64,000 nt of DNA from JAJDXW01 sp965223775 (GTDB taxonomy: Bacteria; Pseudomonadota; Gammaproteobacteria; HK1). Under the pieces are notes generated by a model. The model saw nothing but the letters and a program-made list of their open reading frames with translations, did not search any database and was not told where the DNA came from. Numbering within the stretch: position 1 is the first letter of the stretch; every line of letters begins with the position of its first letter. Below, piece by piece: positions 52,726-61,685 of this stretch. The stretch is from assembly GCA_965223775.1 (NCBI GenBank), contig OZ245021.1, positions 3,782,001 through 3,846,000 on the forward strand. Reading direction: 5' to 3'. Made by a program: the position numbers and the translations under genes.

Positions 52726-53793
52726 CTAGCCGCGGACCAGGCTGACGCCCCGATCGGTGAGGAGCACCGAGACCTCGGACCCGCGAGGTATCGGCTCGTG
52801 GGTGCGGTGCTGGATCACGAACAGCTCGCCAAGCGCGGTCTGCACCGTGTACTCCATGTGGCTGCCGAGGTAGACGGCCTTGGCCACCGTTCCCTGGATG
52901 CCGGCGTCCGGACGGGCAGGTTCGAGGACCACGCACTCCGGGCGGACCGCCACCTTGACCGGGCCGAGGGAGAACGTACGCCGGCGAAGACGCGTCTCCA
53001 GCGGCCCGATGCGAACCGTCGCCACCTCGCCGTCGATGGCCGTAATCTCGCCGTCGACGAGATTCGCGTCGCCGATGAAATCGGCCACGAACACGTCGGC
53101 CGGTGCCTCGTAGAGCTCGTGCGGACTGCCTTCCTGCGCGATCACCGCGTTGTTCATCACGATGATCCGGTCGGAAACCGCGAGCGCCTCCTGCTGGTCG
53201 TGGGTCACGTAGACGGAAGTGATGCCGAGCTTGTGCTGCAACTCGCGAATGTCCTCGCGCACCCGCCGGCGGAGCTTGGCGTCGAGGTTCGACAGGGGCT
53301 CGTCGAACAGCAGCACCTGCGGCTCCAGCACCAGGGCCCGCGCCACCGCGACACGCTGTTGCTGGCCACCCGAAAGCTCGCTCGGGAGGCGATCGCCGAA
53401 GCCGGAGAGCCCGACGAGGGCCAGGCCTTCGTCGACTTTCTCCCGCACTTCGCTCTTCGGCCGGCGACCGACGGTCAGACCATAGGAGACGTTCTCCTGC
53501 ACGGTCATGTGCGGGAACAAGGCATAGGACTGGAACACCATGCTCACGTCGCGCTCGGTGGCGGCAAGCCGGGTCACGTCCACATCCCCGATCCGGATGG
53601 CGCCCGAAGTCGCCATCTCGAGCCCGGCGATCAGGCGAAGGGTAGTGGTCTTGCCGCAGCCGGAGGGGCCGAGCAGGGTGACGAGGGAGCCCGGCGCGAT
53701 CTCGAAGCTCAGACCGCGCACCGCCACCACCTCGCCATAGTTCTTGGTGACGCCTTCGAATCGGACCGAGCCCTTGCCGTTCCCGCTGCCCAT
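52726..53793 (-). CDS. ABC importer ATP-binding protein (iron(III)/spermidine type)
   Basis: A cytoplasmic ATPase of an importer. Walker A TLLGPSGCGKTTTLRLIAGL, Q-loop VFQSYALFPHMTVQENV, signature LSGGQQQRVAVARALV, Walker B VLLFDEPLSNLDAKLRR and H-loop SVYVTHDQQEAL. A C-terminal TOBE-like regulatory domain follows (VAVRPECVVLEPARP; VLLTDRGVSLVRG). The ATG at 53,793 has GGAGGAGG upstream. It lies 13 bases downstream of the permease. FbpC, PotA and related carbohydrate transporters share this architecture; iron is favoured by the gene order but unproven. Confidence 0.9.
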   Translation of the reverse strand: MGSGNGKGSVRFEGVTKNYGEVVAVRGLSFEIAPGSLVTLLGPSGCGKTTTLRLIAGLEMATSGAIRIGDVDVTRLAATERDVSMVFQSYALFPHMTVQENVSYGLTVGRRPKSEVREKVDEGLALVGLSGFGDRLPSELSGGQQQRVAVARALVLEPQVLLFDEPLSNLDAKLRRRVREDIRELQHKLGITSVYVTHDQQEALAVSDRIIVMNNAVIAQEGSPHELYEAPADVFVADFIGDANLVDGEITAIDGEVATVRIGPLETRLRRRTFSLGPVKVAVRPECVVLEPARPDAGIQGTVAKAVYLGSHMEYTVQTALGELFVIQHRTHEPIPRGSEVSVLLTDRGVSLVRG

Positions 53794-53806
53794 GTTCAGC
53801 CTCCTC

Positions 53807-56023
53807 CTACGCGGCCGCGCCCCGGGGCGCAAAGTCGGCGCCGCCAGCGTCGCGGCGTCCCAGCCGGCGCTCTCCGACCAGAAGCTGGATCAGCACAATC
53901 GCGACCAGCATGACGAGGATGAGCACCGAGGAGTAGGCGATCGACAGTCCGTAGTCGCCGTTCTCCACGCGGCCGACGATATAGGAGGTCGCCATGTCGT
54001 ATTCGGCGCTGACGAGAAAGATCACCGCGCTGATGGCGGTCATCGCGCGCACGAAACTGAACACGAGGGCCGCGATCACGGCCGGGCGGAGCAGGGGCAG
54101 CACCACCCGGCGCAGCGTGCGCAGGCTCCCTGCGCCAAGCGTGAGGGACGCTTCGTCGAGATCGCGGTGGATCTGGCTCATGGCCGCGACGCCGGCCCGC
54201 ACTCCGACCGGCATGTTGCGGAACACGAAGCAGATCACGAGGATCACGCCGGTGCCGGTGATCTCGATGGGCGGCACGTTGAAGGCCAGTATGTACGCCA
54301 CCCCGATGACGGTGCCGGGGATCGCAAAGCTCAGCATGGTGCCGAACTCGAAGGCGTCCTTGCCGACGAATCGCTGCCGCACCAGGATGTAGGCGGTCAG
54401 GAGCCCCACGCCGGCGGTCAACGGCGCCGAGATGACGGAGATCTGGAGCGTCGTCCAGAAGGAGTTCCAGGCGGCCCCGCTCCATACCAGCCCGTGCTTG
54501 CCGGTGGTGACGGAGAAGGCATCCACGTAGTGCTGCAACGTGAACGAATGATCGTAACCCCAGAGCTTGACGAAGCCGCCGAACAGGATCATCCCGTAGA
54601 TCACCGCCGTCAGCAGTGCCCAGGGCATGGCCACCGCGTACACGCAACGGCGCAACCACTCGGGGATCCGCACATGCAGACCGGAATCGCCCTTGCCGGT
54701 GACGGTGGCGTAGGAGCGGCGCCCGAGCCATCGGCGCTGGGCATAGAACGCCGACAGCGTGAAGGCGAGCAGGACGATGGAAAGCACCGCCGCTTGGCCC
54801 CGGTCGTGCTGGGCCCCGACGATGGCGAAGAAGATCTCCGTCGACAACACCTCGAAATTGCCGCCCAGGACCAGGGGGTTGCCGAAGTCGGCGAGGCTCT
54901 CGATGAAGCCGAGCAGAAACGCGTTGGCGAGGCCGGGGCGCATCAACGGCAGGGAAACGGTTCGAAAGGTCCGCCATCGATCGGCGCGCAGGGTGAGCGC
55001 CGCTTCCTCCATGGACGGGCTGATCCCCTCCACCACCCCGATCAGCACCAGGAAGGTAATGGGAGTGAAGGCGAGGGTCTGGGCCAGCCAGATCCCGGGC
55101 AGGCCGTAGATCCAGCGGCTCGGCTGGATCCCCAGGACCGCTTGCAGCGCTTCGGTGACCGCGCCCGAACGGCCGAACAGGAGAATGACGGCGAGACCGA
55201 TGACGAAGGGAGGGGTGATGATGGGCAGCACCGTGAGAATGCGCAGCATCCGCTTGGCCCGGAAGCCGGTCCGGGTGACGACGAGGGCGAAGGCGAGACC
55301 GAGGAACGTGGTCGAGAGTCCGACCAGCACCGCCATCCACAGGGAATTCCACGCCACGCCACAGGTCACCGGCCCCGTCAGGCAATCCAGTCCCCAGATG
55401 GTGGTGGAGAAGAACTTGCGCACGAACAGGGCCGGCGCGACGTTGCCCGCGTTGTCCTGAAAGGCGCTGAGGAGGATCGTGCTTACCGGAAAGAAGATGA
55501 AGACGGTGATGAGCGCGATCACGAAGCCGATGGCGCCCACCACGAACACGTCGCCCTTGATGAGGCCCCGGGCCGCGATGCCGCGGGTGAACAGGAACAG
55601 GAATGCGCCGCTCACCAGCACCGCGCCATACCCCATTCCGAACTGACGGTCGTCGAGGGGGCCGAAGGCGCGCTCGAGAAGCGCGATCTCCCACCCGGAG
55701 ATACCGATGGCAAACCCCTGGCCGAGCGTCACGGTGAGGCCCAGCGCGCCGATCCCGATCAAGGTGTTGGCGAATACCGGGTCGTAGGGACTGCGCCGCC
55801 AGAGCGCGAGCGGCGCCGCGAGGAGAGGGAGGACGGGAAGCAGCCACCAGCGGCCATGTGCCAGGGCCTGGATGCAGCCCGGCGCTTCGTCGCTCCCGAG
55901 GGGAAACCCGGCGAGCCAATCGAAGCTCCAGAAGCCGTCGTAAATGGCATACCACGGCAGGATCGCGAACCCGATCCAGCCAATGCCGCACCATAGCGCT
56001 ACATCCCGGTCAATACCGTTCAC
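53807..56023 (-). CDS. ABC importer permease, double-length (FbpB-type)
   Basis: A 738-residue membrane protein with at least twelve hydrophobic segments and two binding-protein-dependent permease (EAA) modules. The first contains EGISPSMEEAALTLRADRWR and the second RAGVAAMSQIHRDLDEASLT followed by LGAGSLRTLRRVVLP. Such fused permeases are typical of FbpB/AfuB iron(III) importers. Extra N-terminal helices (residues 1-180) precede the first module. It lies in the order binding protein-permease-ATPase. The spacer upstream holds alternative hairpins. Confidence 0.88.
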   Translation of the reverse strand: MNGIDRDVALWCGIGWIGFAILPWYAIYDGFWSFDWLAGFPLGSDEAPGCIQALAHGRWWLLPVLPLLAAPLALWRRSPYDPVFANTLIGIGALGLTVTLGQGFAIGISGWEIALLERAFGPLDDRQFGMGYGAVLVSGAFLFLFTRGIAARGLIKGDVFVVGAIGFVIALITVFIFFPVSTILLSAFQDNAGNVAPALFVRKFFSTTIWGLDCLTGPVTCGVAWNSLWMAVLVGLSTTFLGLAFALVVTRTGFRAKRMLRILTVLPIITPPFVIGLAVILLFGRSGAVTEALQAVLGIQPSRWIYGLPGIWLAQTLAFTPITFLVLIGVVEGISPSMEEAALTLRADRWRTFRTVSLPLMRPGLANAFLLGFIESLADFGNPLVLGGNFEVLSTEIFFAIVGAQHDRGQAAVLSIVLLAFTLSAFYAQRRWLGRRSYATVTGKGDSGLHVRIPEWLRRCVYAVAMPWALLTAVIYGMILFGGFVKLWGYDHSFTLQHYVDAFSVTTGKHGLVWSGAAWNSFWTTLQISVISAPLTAGVGLLTAYILVRQRFVGKDAFEFGTMLSFAIPGTVIGVAYILAFNVPPIEITGTGVILVICFVFRNMPVGVRAGVAAMSQIHRDLDEASLTLGAGSLRTLRRVVLPLLRPAVIAALVFSFVRAMTAISAVIFLVSAEYDMATSYIVGRVENGDYGLSIAYSSVLILVMLVAIVLIQLLVGERRLGRRDAGGADFAPRGAAA

Positions 56024-56286
56024 GCGAAGTCAGCCGACCGCACCGGACACGGACGACCGGAGTACTCCCGGCGAGCCGCTCGCAAACCGGCTCCGGAGCC
56101 GCGCTCTTCGGCTTTCCCACGCTGCCGGCAACCTTGCGGCCGTGGCGCTGCGAATGCCGCTGCCTCCCGACCCCGGTCCGAGCCCGATCCGAGGGCGTGC
56201 GAGTCGGCCGGCCATTTCCCCGCCTGACGGCGGGCAGGCGGGGCGGGCGGATCCCGCCCCGCGCCCGGTTGAGGACCAAGGAACGT
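56024..56286. other. Intercistronic spacer of the ABC operon
   Basis: No gene. The notable content is the pair of overlapping hairpins at 56,218-56,260. Confidence 0.5.
56218..56260 (-). promoter_or_regulatory. Two mutually exclusive hairpins between binding-protein and permease genes
   Basis: CCCCGCCTG (56,218-56,226) pairs with CAGGCGGGG (56,235-56,243), and GGGGCGGG (56,240-56,247) pairs with CCCGCCCC (56,253-56,260). The two share bases 56,240-56,243, so only one forms at a time. It lies 27 bases past the binding-protein stop. Such hairpins often attenuate downstream expression or protect upstream mRNA, giving excess binding protein. Confidence 0.5.
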
Positions 56287-57318
56287 CTACTGGGGCAGGC
56301 TCTTCACCTCGGCGTCCCACTTGGCCAGCAGGCGCTTGCGCTCCGCGGACGATCCGTACTTGCCGAAGTCGTAGTCGATGAGCTTGATTTCGCTCACCTT
56401 CGGCGCCTGGGGAGGGGGTTCGACCCCAGCGTTGGACGGTACCTGGTAAGCCTTCGCCTGAGGCATCAGCCCCTGCGACGCTTCGCCGAGCGCCCAGTCG
56501 TAGAACTTCTTGGCGCTTTCCATGTTGCGCGCGTTCTTGATGATGCTCATGGAACCGATCTCGTAGCCCGTGCCCTCGCAGGGAGCCACCGGCCGAACCG
56601 GAAAGCCCTTGACCGCCTGGGTCACCGCGTCGTGCAGGAACACGATCCCGATCGTGGTCTCGCCCCGCGCGGCCGCCTTGATGGGCGCCGAGCCGGACTT
56701 GGTGTACTGGTTGACGTTCTTGTGAAGCGCCTTGAGGTACTCGAAACCGGCGTCCTCTCCCAGCAGTTGCACGATCGTGGCGAGCGTGGTGTAGGCGGTG
56801 CCGGAAGAGTTGGGATTGGCGATCTGCACCTCCCCCTTGTAGGCCGGCTTGATGAGATCACTCCAGCACTTGGGCTCCGGCAGGCCCTTCTCCGCGAGCA
56901 GCTCCGTGTTGTAGCCGTAGCCGAGGGCGCCCATGTAGATCCCCACCGTCCGGTGCCCCGACTGCTTGGCCTGCTGCTGGGCCCACGGGTGCAGGGAATC
57001 GAGCATCGGCGACATGTATTCGACGGTCAGCCCTTCCTCGGCCGCCTGGAGGTGGGGATCGCCGGTGCCGCCCCACCACACGTCGCCCTTGGGGTTGCGC
57101 GCTTCGGCATTGATCTGGGCGAAGGTCTCGCCCGAGCTCTTGCGGGTCATGGCCACATCGATACCGGTCGCCTTCGAGAACTCCTCGACGACGAGCTGGC
57201 ACCATTCAATCTGTGGGCTGCAGTAGAGGGTCATCTTGTCGGCCGCCTGGGCGGAAGCGAGAACGCTTGCGCCAAGCGCGAAGGCCGCGATGGCCAGGAA
57301 TCGAATCGTCTTCATCAT
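56287..57318 (-). CDS. ABC importer periplasmic substrate-binding protein (iron(III)-type)
   Basis: A 343-residue secreted protein. The signal peptide is KTIRFLAIAAFALGASVLAS with AQA cleavage. The body starts KMTLYCSPQIEWCQLVVEEF and has GIDVAMTRKSSGETFAQINA, GDVWWGGTGDPHLQAAEEGL and LKALHKNVNQYTKSGSAPIK, typical of cluster-D type binding proteins in FbpA-like importers. The tandem Tyr of classic ferric FbpA is not obvious, so the substrate could be another anion or organic phosphate. The start has GAGGGAG upstream. It is first in the operon. Confidence 0.85.
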   Translation of the reverse strand: MMKTIRFLAIAAFALGASVLASAQAADKMTLYCSPQIEWCQLVVEEFSKATGIDVAMTRKSSGETFAQINAEARNPKGDVWWGGTGDPHLQAAEEGLTVEYMSPMLDSLHPWAQQQAKQSGHRTVGIYMGALGYGYNTELLAEKGLPEPKCWSDLIKPAYKGEVQIANPNSSGTAYTTLATIVQLLGEDAGFEYLKALHKNVNQYTKSGSAPIKAAARGETTIGIVFLHDAVTQAVKGFPVRPVAPCEGTGYEIGSMSIIKNARNMESAKKFYDWALGEASQGLMPQAKAYQVPSNAGVEPPPQAPKVSEIKLIDYDFGKYGSSAERKRLLAKWDAEVKSLPQ

Positions 57319-57509
57319 GGCTCCCTCACAAAGGGGTTGAGCGGTGTTCCACCGGCCCGGCGCCGCACGTTGCATCGCCGTGAGACATTCGCTCATCTCG
57401 TCGGAATGCACGCGGTCGTCCAGCCGGACGTCGCGGTCTTGTAATATATCGGCAATATCCGAGTACACGTAGCCTATCGGAAATATTCGTCAGGCGGCAT
57501 TGCACCTTA

Positions 57510-57735
57510 ACCCGGAAAAATCACCGATTTTCGTCGCGAGGGCGCCGCGAAGCTGCGAAGCAGAATGCCGTGGTAGCGGGCCGCACGGACTGAAAGGCGC
57601 TGAAGGCGTAGTCGACACTAGCGCGTTCGCGCTGTCGAAGCGGCTTGAGGGAGTACGGCCCGCTACCGCGGCGACCTTGGGAGCGCGAAGCGACAGATTG
57701 GCGTCCGCAGCAGAAAATCGGTGATCTTTCCGGGT
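57510..57735. repeat. Palindromic repeat family, copy C
   Basis: A 226-bp imperfect palindrome. Left end ACCCGGAAAAATCACCGATT and right end AATCGGTGATCTTTCCGGGT pair over 22 of 23 bases. The subterminal arms GGTAGCGGGCCG and CGGCCCGCTACC pair perfectly, and AGCGCGTTCGCGCT forms an internal hairpin. It is flanked by TA on both sides and abuts copy D, sharing the central TA at 57,736. Confidence 0.9.
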
Positions 57736-57737
57736 TA

Positions 57738-57964
57738 ACCCGCATATTTTACCGATCTCCGTCGCGAGGGCGCCGGCGAAGCTGCGAAGCAGAACGCCGC
57801 GGTAGCGGGACGAACGGACGGAAAGAGCGCGTACGCGCTGGCGAAGGCGTAGTCGACACTACGTCGAAGCGGCTTGAGGGAGTACGGCCCGCTACCGCGG
57901 CGACCTTGGGAGCGCGAAGCGATGGATCGGCGGCCGCAGCAGGAGATTGGTGAAATATGCGGGT
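57738..57964. repeat. Palindromic repeat family, copy D
   Basis: A 227-bp relative of copy C in the same orientation. Left end ACCCGCATATTTTACCGATC, right end ATTGGTGAAATATGCGGGT; the outer ACCCGCATATTT and AAATATGCGGGT pair perfectly. It shares the internal blocks (GCGTACGCGCTGGCGAAGG; GTCGAAGCGGCTTGAGGGAG) with copies A-C. TA flanks both ends. Confidence 0.9.
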
Positions 57965-58123
57965 TAAGCCGCCTTCGGGGCCGTGCGCGGCCGTAGCGTG
58001 TGTCGCGAGCACCGCTTTCAGGCATCTCTCCCGGAACGCAATGCGCCGCACAGGGGCCGGGTGCCGCGCACGACCCGAGACGAGCCCCGGCGGTTCCCCC
58101 GGAGGGCACGCTCCGGCGGACGG

Positions 58124-59272
58124 CTATCGCAGGCCGAGGCCGCGCGCGATGATGCCGCGGAGGATCTCGCGGGTCCCGCCCTGGATGGTGAGCTTGGGCG
58201 CGATGACCGTATCGTGGGCGAGCACCGCTTCGAGGCGCTCGCTCCGTTCGACGAACGCGGCAAGACGGCGCACCTGGTCGGGGAGCGCCTGCTCCCAGTT
58301 CGTCCCGAGGTCCTTGACGATGGATGCCTCGACCACCGGCTCCTTGCCCACGGCCAGCATCCCCGCGACCGATATCGACATGCGCCGCATGGTGTGGAGC
58401 TGGGCAATGAGGCGTCCGACCCCTTCCGCCTCGCGCGCACCCGGCTCGGGGCCGAGGTCCCGCAACAGCTCGACGAGGACGTGGATCGTCTCGAGGAACC
58501 GCTCCGATCCGCTTCGCTCGTAGGCGAGCTCGCTCGTCGCCTGCTTCCAGGCCCCGTCCACCTCGCCGAGCACGTGGTCGACGGGGAGGCGCGCGTCCTC
58601 GAAGAGCACTTCGTTGAAGTCGTGCCCGCCCGCCGCGTTCACGACCGGCCGGGTGCCGATGCCGGGCGTGGTCCTGAGCGGTACGAGAAACTGGGTCAGG
58701 CCGTGGCGCCGGTTGGCATTGGTCGGGGGCGAGGTCCGAAACAGCCCGATCATGTAGTCGGCGTGGTGGGCCCCGCTCGTCCAGAGCTTGCGCCCGTTCA
58801 CGACCCATCCGTCGCCGTCGCGATCCGCCCGCGTCTTCGCGGCGAAGAGATCGGAGCCCGAGTCGGGCTCGCTCATGCCGATGCAGAACGTCACCTCTCC
58901 CCGGCAGATCCGCGGCAGCACGTCGAGCCGGATGTGCTCTGGCGCGTGGCGCAGGAGCACCGGTCCGCTCTGGCGATCCGCCGTGAAATGGGCGCGGGTC
59001 GGCGCGCGGGAAAGCAGGAACTCCTCGTTGACGACGTAGCGTTCGAGGTAGCTTCGTTCCTGTCCGCCGTAGCGCTTCGGCCAGGTCATCCCGATCCAGC
59101 CGCGCTCACCGACCCGGCGGCTGAACTCGCGGTTGAAGGCATCACCCGCGGGGTCGTGCGGGTCGAAGGCGCCGGCCGCGATCTCGCCGCGCAGGAACTC
59201 TCGCACCTCTTCGCGCAAACGGTCCGCGGCGGGCGGGAGCCGGATGGGATCGAACTGGATCGCCTGCGCCAT
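58124..59272 (-). CDS. Acyl-CoA dehydrogenase
   Basis: A 382-residue flavoprotein that makes 2-enoyl-CoA. It has the family mid-domain CIGMSEPDSGSDLFAAKTRA with DGWVVNGRKLWTSGAHHADY, and the C-terminal helical domain ending TIQGGTREILRGIIARGLGL (usual IxGGTxEIxR). FAD-binding residues are in the first segment. Length is normal. It lies downstream of a second, shorter acyl-CoA dehydrogenase gene, so the two may form one heteromeric enzyme, as in steroid or alkyl-succinate catabolism. The start has GGAGAGAA upstream. Confidence 0.9.
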   Translation of the reverse strand: MAQAIQFDPIRLPPAADRLREEVREFLRGEIAAGAFDPHDPAGDAFNREFSRRVGERGWIGMTWPKRYGGQERSYLERYVVNEEFLLSRAPTRAHFTADRQSGPVLLRHAPEHIRLDVLPRICRGEVTFCIGMSEPDSGSDLFAAKTRADRDGDGWVVNGRKLWTSGAHHADYMIGLFRTSPPTNANRRHGLTQFLVPLRTTPGIGTRPVVNAAGGHDFNEVLFEDARLPVDHVLGEVDGAWKQATSELAYERSGSERFLETIHVLVELLRDLGPEPGAREAEGVGRLIAQLHTMRRMSISVAGMLAVGKEPVVEASIVKDLGTNWEQALPDQVRRLAAFVERSERLEAVLAHDTVIAPKLTIQGGTREILRGIIARGLGLR

Positions 59273-59385
59273 TACGGTTCTCTCCGGATCGTCATTCTCA
59301 GGACCGTGGTTCCGATTCCGTGATTTGCCGGTCCGCTGCCCCGGTTCGCGAGATGCCGGTTACCGCGAGCCGTGCCCACCCGAGG

Positions 59386-60447
59386 TCAGACCGCGGTGAG
59401 GGCGGGCCACATCCCGTCCGCCCCGAGGCGGGCAAAGTGCTCGCCGAGGCGCAGCGCCCATTCGCTCTCGTCCCCGTACTCGTCCCGCCAAGCCCACAGG
59501 CGGTGGGTGAACCGGTGCAGCACATGCTCGCGCGAGTAGCCGAGCGCCCCGTGCACCTGGTGTGCGATGAGCGCGCCGGCATGGGCGGCCTCGCCCGCGC
59601 GCACCTTGGCCGACGCGACCTCGATCAGCACCGCATCGCTCCCCGAGTCGTGGTGCTCGAGCGCCCATGCGGCCGCGTTGGCCGCCGCGTTGGCCGCCGC
59701 CACCTCGCCCGCGAGGCGGGCAAGCTCCTGCTGGACGGCCTGGAACTTCGCGATCGGCCGTTCGAACGCGACCCGCTCGCGCGAGTACTCGACCGAGAGG
59801 TCGAGGATCGCCTGGAGCGCCCCCGCGATGAGCGCCGCGCGAGACGCGGCCCCGAACATCCGCGCCACGTCGAGGGCGACCGGCCGATCACCGACCGCGA
59901 GCGGCGCCACCGCATCGAAGTCGAGCCGGTCGAGCGGATCCCCGGCCACCGAGTTCCCTTCGACGAGGCCGCACCGTGCCCGCTCCACGAGCGTGGCCCG
60001 ATATCCGTCGCCGTCGCGTGCGAGCACCGCGACGTACGCCGCCTCGCGCGCGAACGGAACCTTCTCGGCCTGGCCGGAGAGCGTTCCGTCGGACTTGAGC
60101 GTTATCGAGTCCCGGGCGCTGACGGGGGCGGCCGAGAGCTTCCCGGCAGGGACGTCGAGCCCGGCCCGAGCGAGCACGATACCGGCAACGAGGGTATCGG
60201 CGAGCGGGGCGGCGGCGGCGAAGCGCCCGGCCGCGTGGAGGGCTTCGAATCCCTCGCGCACCGAGGCGCCCGCCCCGCCCGCTTCCTCCGGCACCCAGGC
60301 CGTCGCGAGTCCCGTCTCCTCGAGCGCGTTCCAGAGGGCTCGCCGCCACTCCCCACCCTCCGGTTCGAGGGCGATGGCCTGCGGCTCCGCACAATCGCGG
60401 AACACCCGCTCGCACGTCTCCGCGACGAGGCTTGTTCCGTCTTCCAT
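59386..60447 (-). CDS. Acyl-CoA dehydrogenase-like partner subunit
   Basis: A 353-residue paralogue. The N-terminal half has the helical domain (ALWNALEETGLATAWVPEEA) and middle beta region, and the C-terminus has GALIAHQVHGALGYSREHVL and HRFTHRLWAWRDEYG. The catalytic glutamate and the substrate loop are less obvious than in the downstream partner, consistent with a heterotetramer's second subunit. I chose the ATG at 60,447; an in-frame ATG lies at 60,504. It is divergent from the LLM-type oxidoreductase gene across 123 bases. Confidence 0.85.
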   Translation of the reverse strand: MEDGTSLVAETCERVFRDCAEPQAIALEPEGGEWRRALWNALEETGLATAWVPEEAGGAGASVREGFEALHAAGRFAAAAPLADTLVAGIVLARAGLDVPAGKLSAAPVSARDSITLKSDGTLSGQAEKVPFAREAAYVAVLARDGDGYRATLVERARCGLVEGNSVAGDPLDRLDFDAVAPLAVGDRPVALDVARMFGAASRAALIAGALQAILDLSVEYSRERVAFERPIAKFQAVQQELARLAGEVAAANAAANAAAWALEHHDSGSDAVLIEVASAKVRAGEAAHAGALIAHQVHGALGYSREHVLHRFTHRLWAWRDEYGDESEWALRLGEHFARLGADGMWPALTAV

Positions 60448-60570
60448 CAAGGTTTCCCGAGTCTCCGCCGGCCGAGTGCGCCGGCTTTCGAACGCGCGGC
60501 GCACAGTCTACCCGAGCCGCCCGCCCCGCCACCCCGGGTAGAATCGCGCCCGCCCGAGTGGAGGCAGGAC

Positions 60571-61638
60571 ATGAAGTTCGGAATTTGCGCGATGGCCGAT
60601 ATCGACGAGATCGGCTTCTACACCCACGCCGAGAACCTCGGCTACGACTCGGTGTGGGCGGCGGACAGCCAGATGCTGTTCTCCGACTGCTACGCGGTGC
60701 TCGCCCTCGCCGCGCGGCAGACGCGGCGCCTTCGCCTCGGGACCGGTGCATCGATCTGCGGCACCCGGATCCCCCCGGTGCACGTCGCCGCGATGGCCAC
60801 CCTCAACCGCCTCGCGCCGGGCCGGGTCCACCTCGCGATCGGCACCGGCAACACCGCGATGCGCACGATGGGCCAGCGCCCGATGCGGATCCGCGACTAC
60901 GCCGAGTACCTGCGGGTGCTCCGGGCGCTCCTCCACGGGGAAACGGTGGACTACGAGTTCAACGGCGTCCGCCGGCCGGTCAGAATGCTGATGCACGAGT
61001 TCAAGTACATGGACCTCGAGCCCCGGATCCCGCTCTACGTCTCCGGGTTCGGTCCGCGCGCGATGGGGCTCGCCGGGGAGTACGGGGACGGGCTGGTGTT
61101 CGCCATCGCGCCCCGGGGGGTTCCGGTGGGCGAAGCGATGGCCCACGTGCGCCAGGGGGCGGCGCGGGCGGGGCGGGCCGACCTCGACGGGTTCCGGAAC
61201 TGCGCGCTCGTCAACATCGCCCTGCTCGAGCCCGGGGAGCCGGCCGACTCCGAACGGATCATCCGCACCATCGGCCCCAACGTGATGGCGAGCGTCTACT
61301 ACTTCTACGACGAGGTGCACGAGAAGGGGATCGACCCGCCGGCCTTCCTCGAACCAATCTGGGACCGGTACTGCGCGCTGGTCGAGGAGACCCCGCCCGA
61401 GCACCGGCACTTGCGCACCCACGAGTACCACTACACGCGCCTCCACCCCGGGGAGGCGGAGCTCATCGACGCCGACCTCGTCCGCGCGACCTGCCTCACC
61501 GGTACCGCGGACGAGCTGGTGGAGCGGATCCTGACCCTCGAGGCGGAGGGCCTCCAGGAGCTCATGTTCGCGACCGGAGTGGACGAGAAGTGGCGGTTCG
61601 CCGAGGAGTTCTCGCGGCTCGTGATGTCCCGGTTCTGA
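60571..61638 (+). CDS. LLM-class flavin-dependent oxidoreductase
   Basis: A 355-residue bacterial-luciferase-like TIM-barrel oxidoreductase, probably FMN- or F420-dependent. ENLGYDSVWAADSQMLFSDC (residues 16-37), RLRLGTGASICGTRIPPVHV and RVHLAIGTGNTAMRTMG are family landmarks, followed by IPLYVSGFGPRAMGLAGEYG and TGTADELVERILTLEAEGL. The start has GAGGCAGGAC upstream. It is divergent from the acyl-CoA dehydrogenase pair; substrate unknown. Confidence 0.85.
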   Translation: MKFGICAMADIDEIGFYTHAENLGYDSVWAADSQMLFSDCYAVLALAARQTRRLRLGTGASICGTRIPPVHVAAMATLNRLAPGRVHLAIGTGNTAMRTMGQRPMRIRDYAEYLRVLRALLHGETVDYEFNGVRRPVRMLMHEFKYMDLEPRIPLYVSGFGPRAMGLAGEYGDGLVFAIAPRGVPVGEAMAHVRQGAARAGRADLDGFRNCALVNIALLEPGEPADSERIIRTIGPNVMASVYYFYDEVHEKGIDPPAFLEPIWDRYCALVEETPPEHRHLRTHEYHYTRLHPGEAELIDADLVRATCLTGTADELVERILTLEAEGLQELMFATGVDEKWRFAEEFSRLVMSRF

Positions 61639-61685
61639 CCGGCGCCGCCATCGGGCCGCGACCTCTGCGCCGGGGCGAGGCGCCG

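Noticed and set aside
57521..57745. Short minus-strand frames inside the palindromic repeats (containing GPYSLKPLRQRER)
   Set aside because: Similar frames recur only because the repeats are similar; lengths and phases differ between copies and no ribosome-binding site is conserved.
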